Origin: Diphasiastrum complanatum
Taxonomy: Eukaryota > Streptophyta > Lycopodiopsida > Lycopodiales > Lycopodiaceae
DNA: 64,000 nt
Reading direction: 5' to 3'
Assembly: GCA_029204225.1 (NCBI GenBank)
Contig: CM055102.1
Span: forward strand, 13,761,658-13,825,657
Below the pieces are notes generated by a model. It worked only from the letters and a program-made list of their open reading frames with translations, searched no databases and was not told the DNA's origin. Of the stretch, positions 45,232 through 56,035 are shown one piece after another. A program made the position numbers and the translations under genes. The first letter of the stretch is position 1. Each line of letters opens with the position of its first letter.

Positions 45232-45929
45232 AAGAATGGGTGACGTCTCAAATTTGATGGGTGATACAAGCAAGAATGTGACAAGAACGAGAAGCCAAAC
45301 GCATTGAACAAGATAGGAACATTCAATAGCATTCTTCTACTCTTATTATTTATTTTGCAATTGAAAAGATCAGTCTATAGAAGAGAAGAAAAAAAATCAG
45401 AAAACTGATGTTCTCTTCAATAGGTTCAGGTTCATTGTTTTTCATCTTGTATACTGTATATTTCATTTTCTTTTCTCCACTTCTTTTGACGTCTACTTTT
45501 CTATCACATCATCGATGACATCTTGAACTAGAGAAATAAAAAATTAAGTATTTATGAAAATATATTGGCGCATTAACAATCTGGTACGAGATATGCCTGA
45601 ACTTTAGAGATACAAAGAGTACCAGCACAGATGAGAACTGCCAATCAGGTAGCAATGCTTGTAAAGGAAACATCCCAGCATTTTCCTTTCATGTATGGAT
45701 AATGGCAGCAAAAGAAACAGAAAAAATACATCAAGCAGAGTACCAGGGACGAGCCTTTCGCATTTGTCGGTGAAATGATGATTGCAAAGAACAAAAATTT
45801 ACATCATGGCAGAAGTCACAAATCCATACAAAATTGCCATGTACAGGATCTCAACATAGAAACTTGGCCCTAGCGGCCACCTGGTAAGGAGCCGGCATAT
45901 GAGACTTGTGTGTAAAACTAGCCCAGCTT

Positions 45930-46430
45930 CTATTTCTGCATCCCATAGGATCCCGTTACGTTAAGGTGGTTATCCGATTTCACAAACAAAAAAGTGAGCC
46001 CATCTGATAGCTGCAAGCCTGCACCATAGCGCAGCCTCTTGTAAAAGCGTTTCTCAAACATTCCGTCCACTTCTTCATTGCTCAAATCCACCTTCAACTG
46101 CTTTGGGCCATCTTTGGCCTTAGCAAGCAGGTCAGCACCGAGGAGGACCTTCACTATCTGCTCACTAATATTGGGAACTTCAGCAGAAAGCCGAGCTGAG
46201 CTATACTTGACACTAAGCTTATACACCACCATCTGCCTGCTGATCTGCTTATGGATTGAACTCAGCATCTTCTTCACAGATTGTCCAAGCTCTTTTGATG
46301 ACAGGACCACATTGGCTGGCTTGTCGGACTGTAGCTGTAGCTGCCAAAGCTTTTTGTGCTGCTCCTCCTTCTGGGTCAGAACCTGGATGAGCTCCTTCAG
46401 CTCCTTCTCAGAGCTCCATTCATGCTGCAT
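45930..46430 (-). CDS. Unrecognised coiled-coil protein, paralogue of the 54.5-kb gene (5' truncated?)
   Basis: A single open frame of 166 codons, no stop. The N-terminal third is a charged coiled coil (EKELKELIQVLTQKEEQHKKLW). The central part has SSKELGQSVKKMLSSIHKQIS and EVPNISEQIVKVLLGADLLAKAKD. The C-terminus has KRFYKRLRYGAGLQL and DGLTFLFVKSDNHLNV. It aligns end to end with the gene at 54,499-55,059, roughly 70-75% identical by eye, but lacks that gene's first ~20 residues; upstream of 46,430 the two loci differ. The 3' flank (45,590-45,929) also matches. It may be a functional paralogue with an alternative start or a truncated copy. Function unknown. Confidence 0.7.
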   Translation of the reverse strand: MQHEWSSEKELKELIQVLTQKEEQHKKLWQLQLQSDKPANVVLSSKELGQSVKKMLSSIHKQISRQMVVYKLSVKYSSARLSAEVPNISEQIVKVLLGADLLAKAKDGPKQLKVDLSNEEVDGMFEKRFYKRLRYGAGLQLSDGLTFLFVKSDNHLNVTGSYGMQK

Positions 46431-46833
46431 TTTTACTCACGTTGTCGCACAGTCTGCATATTTACATGTAAAATAAGGCAGACGAATAAAACACACAGGT
46501 GAAGAAAAGGCAAAAAACGCGACACTGTGTTTTTACACGTGTTTTGTGACAGGCGAAAAAGACGACACTGCCTTACAAAATGCCAAAGGTGCCCTAGGAA
46601 AAGCGAAGGCACCTTGTAAATCAAATCTTAAGGCATTTCGTCAGAGTGACACATTTTTCGCATCTTCACCAACGTTCACTTCAGCAAAGGTTGACGTCGC
46701 GGCCTTTTCATGCTCATCCCATACAACTGTGCTAACGGATTTGACAACGACAGCAGCCACCCATGATCTCTTGCAGACAGCACATCCACTTTGTACTTTC
46801 ATCATCTGCACACCTGTAACATTGTGTATATAT
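46431..46833. other. Unassigned sequence between paralogue and LTR
   Basis: A plus-strand frame at 46,546-46,836 (96 codons) shows no recognised motif. This stretch replaces the 5' region expected of the minus-strand gene. Confidence 0.35.
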
Positions 46834-47603
46834 TGATACCATTTTGCGTATTCACATAATCAAGAGATCAAGAGATTAAGAGATTGAAGATCAAGTGTGT
46901 GTAAAATAATAGCATCATCAGCTTATCAGAGATAGACGAAGTAGATGCCTTGCGCATTGATTCTTTATTTGTTAATAATAAATTCATTCCTATATAGATT
47001 GAATTAGCTTTGTAGAGCACGCGGTTTCGTCCGCTACTGTCTTGTGCTCTACTGCATTATTGACATATATATTTTGCTATACTTAATATGATAACAGCTC
47101 TTTTGTTCTGCGTTCAGATTTGTGTCAATATTGCTATGCTTATTTTTCATTCTGTCCAAATTTCTTGTTGCTCAATCTGGTAATCTGTTTTTAGCGAGTT
47201 ATTATTAGTCTAGTTGTTGACGACTAATATTTAGTCTTGCCTTTCGCGAATCATTCGACTGATTATCAGTCGAGCTCAATCTAGCTCTTCGCGAATCATT
47301 CGCGACAAATAATTTGTCTAGTTCTTTGCAACAAATTATTCTTCTGGTGTTTTTATTAATGTTTTGCTATGTAATCAGAACGATCATGATTTCCATCACT
47401 AACATTCTGTTCGTTTCTAATAGGCATAGTCATGCTTAGGGAAAGAGTAATATAGCTCATTCCACTGTGCACGAACACTTTCCATTCGAGTTCGTTTCTT
47501 GTTCGAGTTTCAAGTTCGCTTCTTTTTCGTTTTTGTTTTCTTTTCGAGCTATTTTCGTTTCTCACGTAGGACACACCCTCTTTCTCCAACATGGTATCAA
47601 AGC
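46834..47603 (+). mobile_element. Retrotransposon LTR (46,834-47,591) with primer site (47,592-47,603)
   Basis: A 758-bp repeat beginning TGATACCATTTTGCG and ending TTTCTCCAACA, followed directly by TGGTATCAAAGC, a one-base variant of the copia primer site. A closely similar 760-bp copy lies at 50,915-51,674. The LTR contains runs of TCGCGAATCATTCG-type short repeats. The element's own interior is not recognisable: an oppositely oriented copia pol occupies the space. Confidence 0.8.
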
Positions 47604-48422
47604 TATTTTTGTAGCCTGATAAGCTTCCACAGTACAAGACTCTACTAGCTGATAGAGGAATTGTCTTCTTGTTCTATAATTCTATACCAAATTTTTATAC
47701 TTAAGTCATTGATAGTTTTTCATATCACTTAGACTAATCTTTGTAAAAATTACATCAAATAAGGATCCGAAAACACTTGAAATGATGAGGGAAACAATAG
47801 ATTATGATCTCATAAGATTAGCACAAGTTGAACCATCAAACTCCATCAAAAATCTATGCTTGAACCTCACTAAATGGCCCAAATCCTTGAAGAAGGCTTC
47901 ACACATGTGAAAGTACGGCCTCCCACAGTCTGAGTACTGTACATCAGACCTACATTCAATCCTATAATCATTAGTAATCACAAAAACTCAAACAATCATG
48001 AATATAGAGAGCAATTGCACCATTATGAGAGAAAAATCATGAATTGCTTGATTGATTTTGGTGAGATATCATCACCTATATATACATGATCCATCACGGT
48101 TTTGGGCAGGTATGAGTAGCCCTAAACCTATCCCTAATGCTAATTTTGGTGGATCTTTCATCCCTACCAAGTTAGGGTTGGAGTCTTGGAGATCCCTCAA
48201 TAATGCAAAAATTACCAAAAATAGCTCCTATTTTTTCTCTCTTGTATCTAAGCATAATTTGGACTCATTCCAAAGGTTCTAACACTTAGGTCTACTTGAG
48301 AACATCCTTATGAATGGAAGCCTATGCTATTTGGCACATGTGACAAGCCACATCATGACCATCTAACTATTTACAAGTCATATGACCAAAACTAGTCAAG
48401 CTAGAATTGTGAATTTTTAACA
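47604..48422 (-). mobile_element. Interior remnant and 3' LTR of the minus-strand copia element
   Basis: On the minus strand a purine tract (AGTGAGGAGGAG, 48,423-48,437) follows the RNase H stop and is succeeded by TGTTAAAAATTC, the start of the 3' LTR at 48,422. The LTR extends leftwards; its other end was not fixed and may lie between 47,650 and 47,900. The left part is probably leader of the plus-strand element whose primer site is at 47,592. Confidence 0.6.
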
Positions 48423-48436
48423 CTCCTCCTCACTAT

Positions 48437-49222
48437 CTAGCTTAGTTCAATCATTGCTTTACTAATCACTCCAAGTGATGATCTGAACTTTATAAAAGGT
48501 GTCTTTTGAAGTGGTTTAGTAAGTAGATCAGCTACACATTCATTGCTTGGAACATGCTCCAAAGCAATCTCCTTGGCTTGCACCATTTCTCTCACAAAGT
48601 GATGGCATATCTCAATGTGCTTAGATCTTGCATGGAAGATTGGGTTAGATGCAAGGTGTTGGGCTGATATATTGTCATTGTAGATGATTGGTGCCTCCTC
48701 TGAATCCATGATCTTTAGCTCCATCAATAATCTCTTGATCCAGAGTACCTCCTTTGTAGTGGTTGTCAAAGCTTTGTACTCAGCCTCGGTTGAAGATAGA
48801 AATATAGTTTCTTGCTTTTTTGAACGCCATGAAACCACACCTTCTCCTATGAAAGTTGAATAGGCACTTCTTGATTTCCTATCCCTCTTGTCCCCTGCAA
48901 AATTTGAATCATTAAATGGATGAAGGTTAATCACATCTCCTCTATATAGAATCCCAAAATCCAATGTACCTGAGATGTATCTTAGAATTCTCTTAGCCTT
49001 TTTCCAATGGATATTCAATGGCTTTTGCATGGATTGGCTCAACCTACATACACTAAAGCTAAGATCTGGTCTAGTTATAGTGATCCACATTAAGGAATCT
49101 ATAAGTTGCCTAAACAAAGTGATGTCCATGAAGGATCTTTCATCATCTTCATTTGGCACTTTTACATCTTGCTCCATTGGTGTGTCAACACTTTTGCATA
49201 CTTCCATCTTAAACTTCTTCAA
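48437..49222 (-). pseudogene. Copia RNase H, open frame
   Basis: 261 codons without a stop. RT end: DTPMEQDVKVP, FRQLIDSLMWITITRPDLSF. RNase H: FNDSNFAGDKRDRKSRSAYSTF (first catalytic Asp region), VSWRSKKQETIFLSSTEAEYKAL (Glu), EVLWIKRLLMEL, YNDNISAQHLASNPIFHARSKHIE (Asp), VPSNECVADLLTKPL. Family motif DNQSA reads DNISA. Separated from the RT frame by indels around 49,225-49,290. Confidence 0.88.
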
Positions 49223-49287
49223 AAGACTTTGAGCATAGTTTACTTGACTTATAAAGATAAAATCAGACCCTCTAAGTACCTCTATGC

Positions 49288-50124
49288 CTAAGATGAAGTG
49301 AAGACACCTAGATCTACCATCTTGAACTCTAAAGATAGATCTATCTTGATTTTTTCAATACCATCAACACTATTTTCACTAATGATGGTGTCATCTACAT
49401 AAATGAGTAAAAGTACAATACCAACATCATCAAACTTAATGTAAAGAGTGGGATCATATTCACTTTGAACAAAAGAAAGTGAAATAAGATAGCAATGTAG
49501 TCTTGAATTCCAAGATCTCGAGGCTTGCTTCAAGCCATAGATGCTTCTTTGGAGATGGCATACTTTGTTCTCCATTCCATGCTTAATGAACCCTTGTGGC
49601 TGCTCCATATAGATATCCTCTTCCAAAAAACCATTCAAGAAAGCATTAGAGACATCCATTTGATATAGGATCCATCCAAAATGTGATGCAAGTGCAATGA
49701 TTAGCCTTATTGTGACCATCTTGGCCAGGGGTGCAAAAGTTTCCTCATAGTCTATCCCTCTCTCTTGAGCATAACCTTTTGCAACTAATCTTGCTTTATG
49801 TTTGTTAACAATCCCATTTGCATTCAGCTTAAGCTTGAAGACCCACTTGCATCCTATTACATTCCTTTGAGGTCTCTCAACAAGCAACCAAGTTTCATTC
49901 TTAATCAAGGCATCATACTCATCCAACATAGCTTTATACCATTCTTTGGAGTTCAATGCATCTTCAACATTAGATGGTTCTTCAAAACTAGATAAAGCAT
50001 AAGAAGTGAATGAGATACCCTCAACTTGTTGTCCTTTGCCTTGATATGTGAGCCTTGATGGCTCCACTTTTGCCCTTGAAGATCTCCTTGGTGTGATAGG
50101 TGGGTTTGGTGCTTGCTCCTCCAT
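49288..50124 (-). pseudogene. Copia reverse transcriptase, open frame
   Basis: 278 codons. A linker with TPRRSSRAKVEPSRL leads to the RT proper: ALNSKEWYKAMLDEYDAL, ETWLLVERP, CKWVFKLKLNANG, KARLVAKGYAQERGIDYEETF, LYQMDVSNAFLNG (motif A Asp), YMEQPQGF, CHLQRSIYGLKQASR and LLLIYVDDTIIS (YVDD). The frame is lost just after MVDLG. The coding region is well preserved apart from this shift and the junctions either side. Confidence 0.9.
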
Positions 50125-50148
50125 GAGCTCCTCCTCAAAACCAAGATC

Positions 50149-50914
50149 TTACTCCTCGGCCATCTTCTTCTTGATTGTTGGAGCACTTGAGCCTTCTTCA
50201 AGCATATGCATATGATGTTCATCAAAGATAACATCCCTTGAAACAACAAATTTGTTCAAGGATGGGAGATAGACTTTGTAGCCCTTGCTTGAGCTTGCAT
50301 ATCCAAGCATGATCCCTCTTGTGGAAGATGGATCCTCCTTGGTAAAGGTAGATATCTTGCTCTTCTCGGCCAACGTGACAACATTAGTATCCACAAATGC
50401 ATCCAACTTATAAAGTTTGCCAAGTCTAGTGCCATTAGCCACGATCTTACCCTTCTTCTTGATGAAACATTCATTTGAAGCAAAGTCAACATTGAAACCA
50501 TTGTTTACCATTTGGCCAACACTTAGTAGATTCTTTGTTATTGTAGGAATGTACAAAACACCTTCTATGTTGATCTTTTTGGAAGATACTATGCAAAGGG
50601 GAATGCTACCAACTCCTTCAATCTTACAAGCTTCATCATTTGCTGTATAGATAGACTTTATAGGTCCATCATAAGATAAGAGAGAAGAGAAAAACTCCCT
50701 TTTGCTAGTCATGTGTCAACTAGCACCCGAGTCAATCCACCAAGGATCTTCTCCTTTGAAGCTTGTTGAAAAAAATATGGACATCATGAGAGAGTCCTTA
50801 TGTGAACTCTCCTCCTCCTCCTCTTTGCTCATGTTGGCTTGGCTTTGATCTTGCTTCCTCTTGAAGCATTCCGAGGCATAATGCCCCATCTTGCTACAAT
50901 AGTAGCACTTCAAT
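50149..50914 (-). pseudogene. Copia gag end, protease and integrase remnants lacking the integrase core
   Basis: Starts at the zinc knuckle CYYCSKMGHYASECF (CX2CX4HX4C), then the protease motif WWIDSGAS. A TGA (50,713) stands in place of one codon before HMTSKREFF. The following frame (50,712-50,149) covers the protease domain (GVLYIPTITKNLLSVGQM) and NVVTLAEKSK. It then jumps without a stop to STRGIMLGYASSSKGYKV and SRDVIFDEHH, sequence normally found after the integrase catalytic core. The HHCC and DDE region of about 250 residues is therefore missing in frame. Gag upstream of the knuckle is replaced by the LTR at 50,915. Confidence 0.85.
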
Positions 50915-51674
50915 TGAATACCATTTTTCGTATTCACATAATCAAGAGATCAAGAGATTAAGAGCTTGAAGATCAAGTGTGTGTAAAATGATAGCATTAG
51001 AAGCTTATCAGAGGTAGACGAAGTAGATGCCTTTGCGCATTGATTCTTTATTTGTCAGTAATAGGTTCATTCTTTTACAAATTGAATTAGCTTTGTAGAG
51101 CACGCGGTTTCTCTACTATTGTCTTGTGCTCTACCGCATTATTGACATGTATATTTTGCTATAATCTGATAACAGCTCTTTTGTTCTGCATTCAGATTTT
51201 GTCAATATTGCTATGCTTATTTTTCATTCTGTCTGACTTTCTTGTTGCTCAAAGTACTGGTAATCTGTTTTTAGCGAGTTATTATTAGTCTAGTTGTTGA
51301 TGACTAATATTTAGTCTTGCCTTTTACGAATCATTCGTGACTGATTATCAGTCGAACTCAGTCTAGCTCTTCGCGAATCATTCGCAACAAATAATTTGTC
51401 AAGCTGTTCGCGACAAATTATTCTTTTGGTGTTTTTATTAATGTTTGGCTACGTAATTAGAACGACCGTGATTTTCATCACTAACATTCTATTTGTTTTT
51501 TTATAGGCGTAGTCATGCTTAGGGAAAGAGTAATATAGCTCATTCCGCTGCGCACGAACACTTTTCGTTCGAGTTCGTTTCTCGTTCGAGTTTCGAGTTC
51601 ATTTCTTTTCCATGTTCATTTTCTTTTTGAGCTATTTTCGTTTTTCACGCACAACACACCCTCTTTCTCCAACA
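50915..51674 (+). mobile_element. Second LTR of the same family
   Basis: 760 bp, beginning TGAATACCATTTTTCG and ending TTTCTCCAACA, then GTTAC. It aligns with 46,834-47,591 with many scattered substitutions. It abuts, without spacer, the zinc knuckle of the minus-strand copia gag at 50,914. Flanks of the two LTRs share no clear 5-bp duplication, so they may not be the two ends of one undisturbed insertion. Confidence 0.75.
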
Positions 51675-52309
51675 GTTACTGCATCAACTCTAATGTATTG
51701 CAATAGCCTTTTTAGAGCATCTTCAATTGCATTTGCGTCCGCTAGTGGTATGGCCATAAACAAATCAAACTGCAGATACATTTGAATAATGGAGTCTTTT
51801 TGCTATTTTTTGAGGTGTAATATTTGTGAAAATCACCGAATGTGCCATTCCTTCTAGTGTAGAAATTCTCCCAAAATGGAAAGCACACAAGCGTTTAGAT
51901 TTCATATGCAAATACGCAAATTTTCTAGAAAACTGACTTAACAACAATCAAGGCTGCCCTCTGCTCTCTGATGTTTAAGTCAATGATCAAAGCCACAAAA
52001 GACTTCACAATGCCACCAAACTCCATCTAATGATCAAACGTAAACTTTTGCAAAAAATGACGGACTGTGAAGTTCAGTCCTTGCTCTGTGAAGATAAAAG
52101 CGGATAAGATAATGAATTAACACAAAATAGAATCGCAGTATGGCAGGTTGCAAAAGCCCGTTGATCACACATGAGCTTTATTCTTTTGAGAGTCACATAC
52201 ATGCACATGCAGGATTCAAACACAAACACTCGAAGACTGCTAGGCACCTAAATTCCATCAGTGTTCCATGGAGAGCATTGTACCCTTACACATGGAAAGC
52301 TCTTGGAGT
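51675..52309. other. No gene recognised
   Basis: Right flank of the LTR. Short frames only. Confidence 0.4.
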
Positions 52310-52720
52310 TTACTTTAATCTTTCGGAGCCTCCATCCATGAGGAGTCTGGTTCCAGCACGTACTACACCACCTCCTGCCTCAGAGGAGGCTCGGATCGTG
52401 CCATCCTCACAGATTGAATTTTGACAGCTGCTAATCGCAGCATTTCTAGTTGGTGCACTCCCAGAGGATGGAGGTGGTGGACCTTCGGTAGCAATGGCTG
52501 AGCATATAGCTACACTGTATCCAGCAGCGATGTGGTTGAGAAGCGAACAGCCAGCTCTATCTCTCCCATCTTCTTGATGAAGCATCATCAACGGATACCA
52601 GGTGTTTGTGTACACGCGATTGCTCTCCAGAGTAGACAATCTGATATGCACATTTTCGATCCGCACATCCTTGTTGTGCATTGCGGCTTCGGAATTGTGG
52701 CTGTGAAGATGCCAATTCAT
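52310..52720 (-). pseudogene. MCTP-type (multiple C2 and transmembrane) protein, exon fragment
   Basis: The minus frame from 52,720 reads NKDVRIENVHIRLSTLESNRVYTNTW, abbreviated, then YPLMMLHQEDG. After a one-base shift near 52,575 it gives MGEIELAVRFSTTSL, YAQPLLPKVHHLHPLG, QLEMLRLAAVKI and MARSEPPLRQEVV, a stop and YVLEPD. This is the end of the last C2 domain and the linker to the phosphoribosyltransferase C-terminal (PRT_C) region of plant MCTP/QUIRKY-like proteins, which tether ER to plasma membrane at plasmodesmata. The membrane segments are missing. One frameshift and one stop. Confidence 0.8.
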
Positions 52721-54250
52721 GTTCTTGAGTCAAGTTTTAATCTAGAGCGCCCCATTTCCAATAATGTTTAATCGTCTTTTGTTGCTTTGTCCTCTGATTC
52801 TCTATGCAATGCAATATAGAGGAAGGTCAATTTTTAATGCCATCGTTAGACAATTCATTTTTTGAGTGTGATATTGGAGAATCTCGTCAATCCACATTTG
52901 ATCAAAGTCTTTTAATAAATGATGAAAATATTTATGACAATGATAGCACGGACATTGACAATGACGACGATGGCAATGACGAGGTTGGTGCCAACACCTA
53001 TGGTAATGTTCCCAAGGTTTTGTAAAAAAGGAAGGGATTTCATGTTGATCGAAATTTTTTCTTGTTGTCCTGCTCTCAACTTAAGGATTCACTTAAGGTG
53101 ACATGTTGCAATAATGGTTGCATAATTTTTTTTGGAATTTCTAGATTAGAGTCCTTAAGATCTTGTTACTTAAGTCTTACTTGAGAAGAGCAAGATGTGT
53201 ATCTTACTTATGCACTGAAATCTTACATTAAAGATCAAATTGAATATAGCAATATTGGGAAGATGAGGCTTCACCTGATCCTAAAGTTGACGTGTTCCAT
53301 GGAGACTTCAATAGCCTAATTTAAATTCTTTAAGCATATAGGGTTTGTCATACCATGGTTTGACAATAAGGTTCGGCAAGGCCTCTTCCAGTGGCGCCCA
53401 CTCAGAGACCAATGTAGAAGCAACCACATCGGGGGAGCCACATTCGGATCTTGTGTTGTGCTTCTTCTTTGGATCGTGAGAAGAAGGGGGGATCTTGAGA
53501 GAGGGAGAGGGGGAGGATCGTGAGAGAGGACGTGTATCCTCTCCCCATGCATGCATCTAAAAATCTAAATATTTTAGTTAGTTTTTTTTAAAAGTGCATG
53601 GGGTAGAAGGATGCACCCATGGTTGGAGGATGCACCCATGCAACCATGGGTGCATCCTCCAACCCCATACATATGTGCACCACATGCGCACAAATAATTT
53701 TATATATTATGAAAAAAAAAACATAATATAGGCCCCAAAAAGGGGTTAAAATGAGATGATTAGGTGTAACACAATTCCCTTGAGACTTGCAAGGAGGCTC
53801 TATCAACTTGTTAGATGATCTCAAAAGTAGCTAAGCTGGACCTCTCTTGTGGAGCCGTAAAATCAATTTTTGCTTTTATGAAGAAAAACACAGAATGTAA
53901 TTCTGTGCCACCTTGTTCATTTTTTTTGAAATCTTTTACATGCACCTTCCGGGATGCTAAAGGTGCATGTAAAATTTGTTACATAAACTTCCGCAAGAAA
54001 GGTGCATATACAAAAAAATTTACTAAAAAGAAAAAGACACGCTGCAGAAGGTCACCTCCTTGTCCGTTCCACCCTGGAAAGAGCCTCGGTTGAAGTCCCT
54101 TCCGGGGTGGAAAGGCATGGGACTTTACTCCCTTTATCACCCAAATTAGCTCTCATTAGGGCTGCCTCGCTATTTGCCACCGGGGAAGGAAATGTGGGTA
54201 GGAAATGTGGGTGGGGATCGTGGCAGCATACGCTGCTGCCTCCACGCGTC
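52721..54250. other. No gene recognised
   Basis: Holds a short acidic frame (52,804-53,025, Asp/Asn-rich, unrecognised) and a foldback around GGATGCACCCATGG (53,607-53,665). A direct/inverted AAGGTGCATGTAAA pair lies near 53,935-53,980. None is assignable. Confidence 0.4.
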
Positions 54251-54498
54251 TACATAAACAAGCCAAGCCCACGTCCTCCAAAACCCAATTCAACACATGT
54301 CTCTAGCTATAATAAGAGCTAGTTTCTCTGGTTGCGAATGCAAAAATCAAAGGAGCTCTTCGTCTTCGTCTTCTGATTCTGATTAGCAAATAAATAGTTG
54401 CTGCCCAGTTGATACTGTCTTTACATTTCTCGTGAGTGATTGCTACTGTCTTTACATTTCTCGTGAGTGATCTTGTTATTGCTTGCTCGCTTGTTGTT
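54250..54498 (+). promoter_or_regulatory. Likely promoter and leader of the 186-codon gene, with duplicated leader segment
   Basis: TATA-like CTATAATAAG at about 54,307-54,316 lies 180 bp before the ATG. A pyrimidine-rich stretch (TCTTCGTCTTCGTCTTC) follows. A 32-bp direct repeat (TACTGTCTTTACATTTCTCG... at 54,413 and 54,445) then sits just before the start codon. The TATA assignment is inference from position and sequence. Confidence 0.4.
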
Positions 54499-55059
54499 AT
54501 GGACAAATTGAGAGCCAAGCGTGTCCGGCCCTGGGATAGCTGCGACGATGTTCAGGAGCTGAGGCGGATGCTCTCTGAGAAGGATGAGGAGCTTGTCCAG
54601 GTTCTGATCGAGAAGGAGGAGCAGCACAAAAAGCTTCGGCAGGTACAGCTACTCTCCGACAATCCAGCCGGGGCCGCCAGTTCAACGCTGTCATCAAAGG
54701 AGCTTGAGCAATCCGTGAAGAAGATGCTGAGCTTAATCCAGAAGCAGATCAACAGCCAGATGGTGTATCAGCCCAGCCTCAAGCATGGCTCAGCTCAGCT
54801 TACTGCCGAAGTTCCCAATATCAGTGAGGAGATGGTGAAATGCATCCTCGGTGCTGACCTTCTTGCCAAGGCCAAAGAGGCGCCAAAGCAATTGAAGGTG
54901 GATGCGAGCAATGAAGAATTGGAAGGCATATTTGGTAAACGCTTCTACAAGAGGTTGCGCTTTGGTGCAGACTTGCAGCTATCAGATGGGCTCACTTTCC
55001 TGTTTGTGAAGGCGGACAACCACCTCAACGTAACGGGATCCTATGCGATGCAGAAATAG
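54499..55059 (+). CDS. Unrecognised coiled-coil protein, intact 186-codon single-exon gene
   Basis: Start chosen at ATG 54,499 (MDKLRAKRVRPWDSC); the same frame is open back to an ATG at 54,436, but that part lies in the duplicated leader. Residues about 15-50 are a charged heptad coiled coil (VQELRRMLSEKDEELVQVL, IEKEEQHKKLRQ). The middle has SSKELEQSVKKMLSLIQKQI and EVPNISEEMVKCILGADLLAKAKE. The C-terminal ~45 residues (KRFYKRLRFGADLQL, DGLTFLFVKADNHLNV, ending YAMQK) are the best conserved with the paralogue at 45,930-46,430. GC-rich codon use contrasts with the surrounding repeats and there are no stops. No signal peptide or membrane segment. I do not recognise the family; a soluble or cytoskeletal/nuclear role is only a guess. 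Confidence 0.8.
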   Translation: MDKLRAKRVRPWDSCDDVQELRRMLSEKDEELVQVLIEKEEQHKKLRQVQLLSDNPAGAASSTLSSKELEQSVKKMLSLIQKQINSQMVYQPSLKHGSAQLTAEVPNISEEMVKCILGADLLAKAKEAPKQLKVDASNEELEGIFGKRFYKRLRFGADLQLSDGLTFLFVKADNHLNVTGSYAMQK

Positions 55060-55400
55060 AACTTGGGCTAGTTTTCCAAAAGCCTCATATGCCTGCTCCT
55101 TCCAAGGGTTGCACATTAGTTTCCGCGTTGAGATCTTGCACAGGATAGCCCTTCACCTGGGCGTTAATATGGCAGTTTACTGTATAGATTTCTGTCTTTC
55201 TCCCACGATGTAAAGTCTTGTTCTTTGCAATCATCGTTTCCCCGAAAAAAACTAATATATGCTCGTTCTTGGCACTGCTTGATGTACTTTTTCTGTTTCT
55301 TTGGCAACATCCATGAAAGGCAAATGGTGGGATCTTTCCTTTCCGAGCATTGGTATTTGATCGGCAGTTCTCATCTGTGCTGATACTCTTTTATTTCTAA
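55060..55400 (+). other. 3' flank shared with the 45.6-45.9-kb locus (inverted duplication)
   Basis: GGGCTAGTTTT, CTCATATGCC, GGCTCCTT-like, TTGAGATC, GATGTAAA.TCTTGTTCTTTGCAATCATC and CAGTTCTCATCTGTGCTG recur in the same order on the minus strand of 45,590-45,929. The duplication therefore included genomic 3' sequence (3' UTR and beyond). TATAGATT-like and AATAAT signals are present, but no single poly-A site can be chosen. Confidence 0.8.
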
Positions 55401-55987
55401 AATTTAGCCTAGCCGTGAAGGAGTCATCTTAATCAATTGTTAATTGTTGCTATTTGGCTGTTGGTGATTTGAAGTTACACATTTTAAGGTTTTTCAGACC
55501 AAAATGTTAATGCTCCATTGTAAAGCCAAAGATCGATCTAAGAAAAAAATGTATGGTTCTACAATCTTTGTATGCCATTGAATATACTTTTGCTAATGCT
55601 TCCAACAATCAGCATAGACGGGTTGCCTTAAAAAGGATACGCGATCCAGGTACACTTCAACTTTTTGTATCAATTCTACCTGGTTTTTAATGATCTGAGT
55701 CCATCTAGCTGGATTTTGAAGATGTGGGCCCTATTTGATGTGTGCTTGGCTAATGCTGTATGTCCCGTCTGTTTTGAGATAATGTTCCAGAGAGTATAGG
55801 CTAAGTTTTGGGAGGAGAATTGACTGCGTTTTCTAGAAACCAATGGGCTCATTGCCCTAAAGGGAGTGAAGTAAAATGTGAATTTATTGGCACTTTTGAT
55901 TCCTAAAGATTATAGCCTAGAGATTGCAAAAGATGTGTATATCCTAGAATTGAGAAAGATTTATGTGATTATACACCAACAAAAACA

Positions 55988-56035
<48 letters not shown>

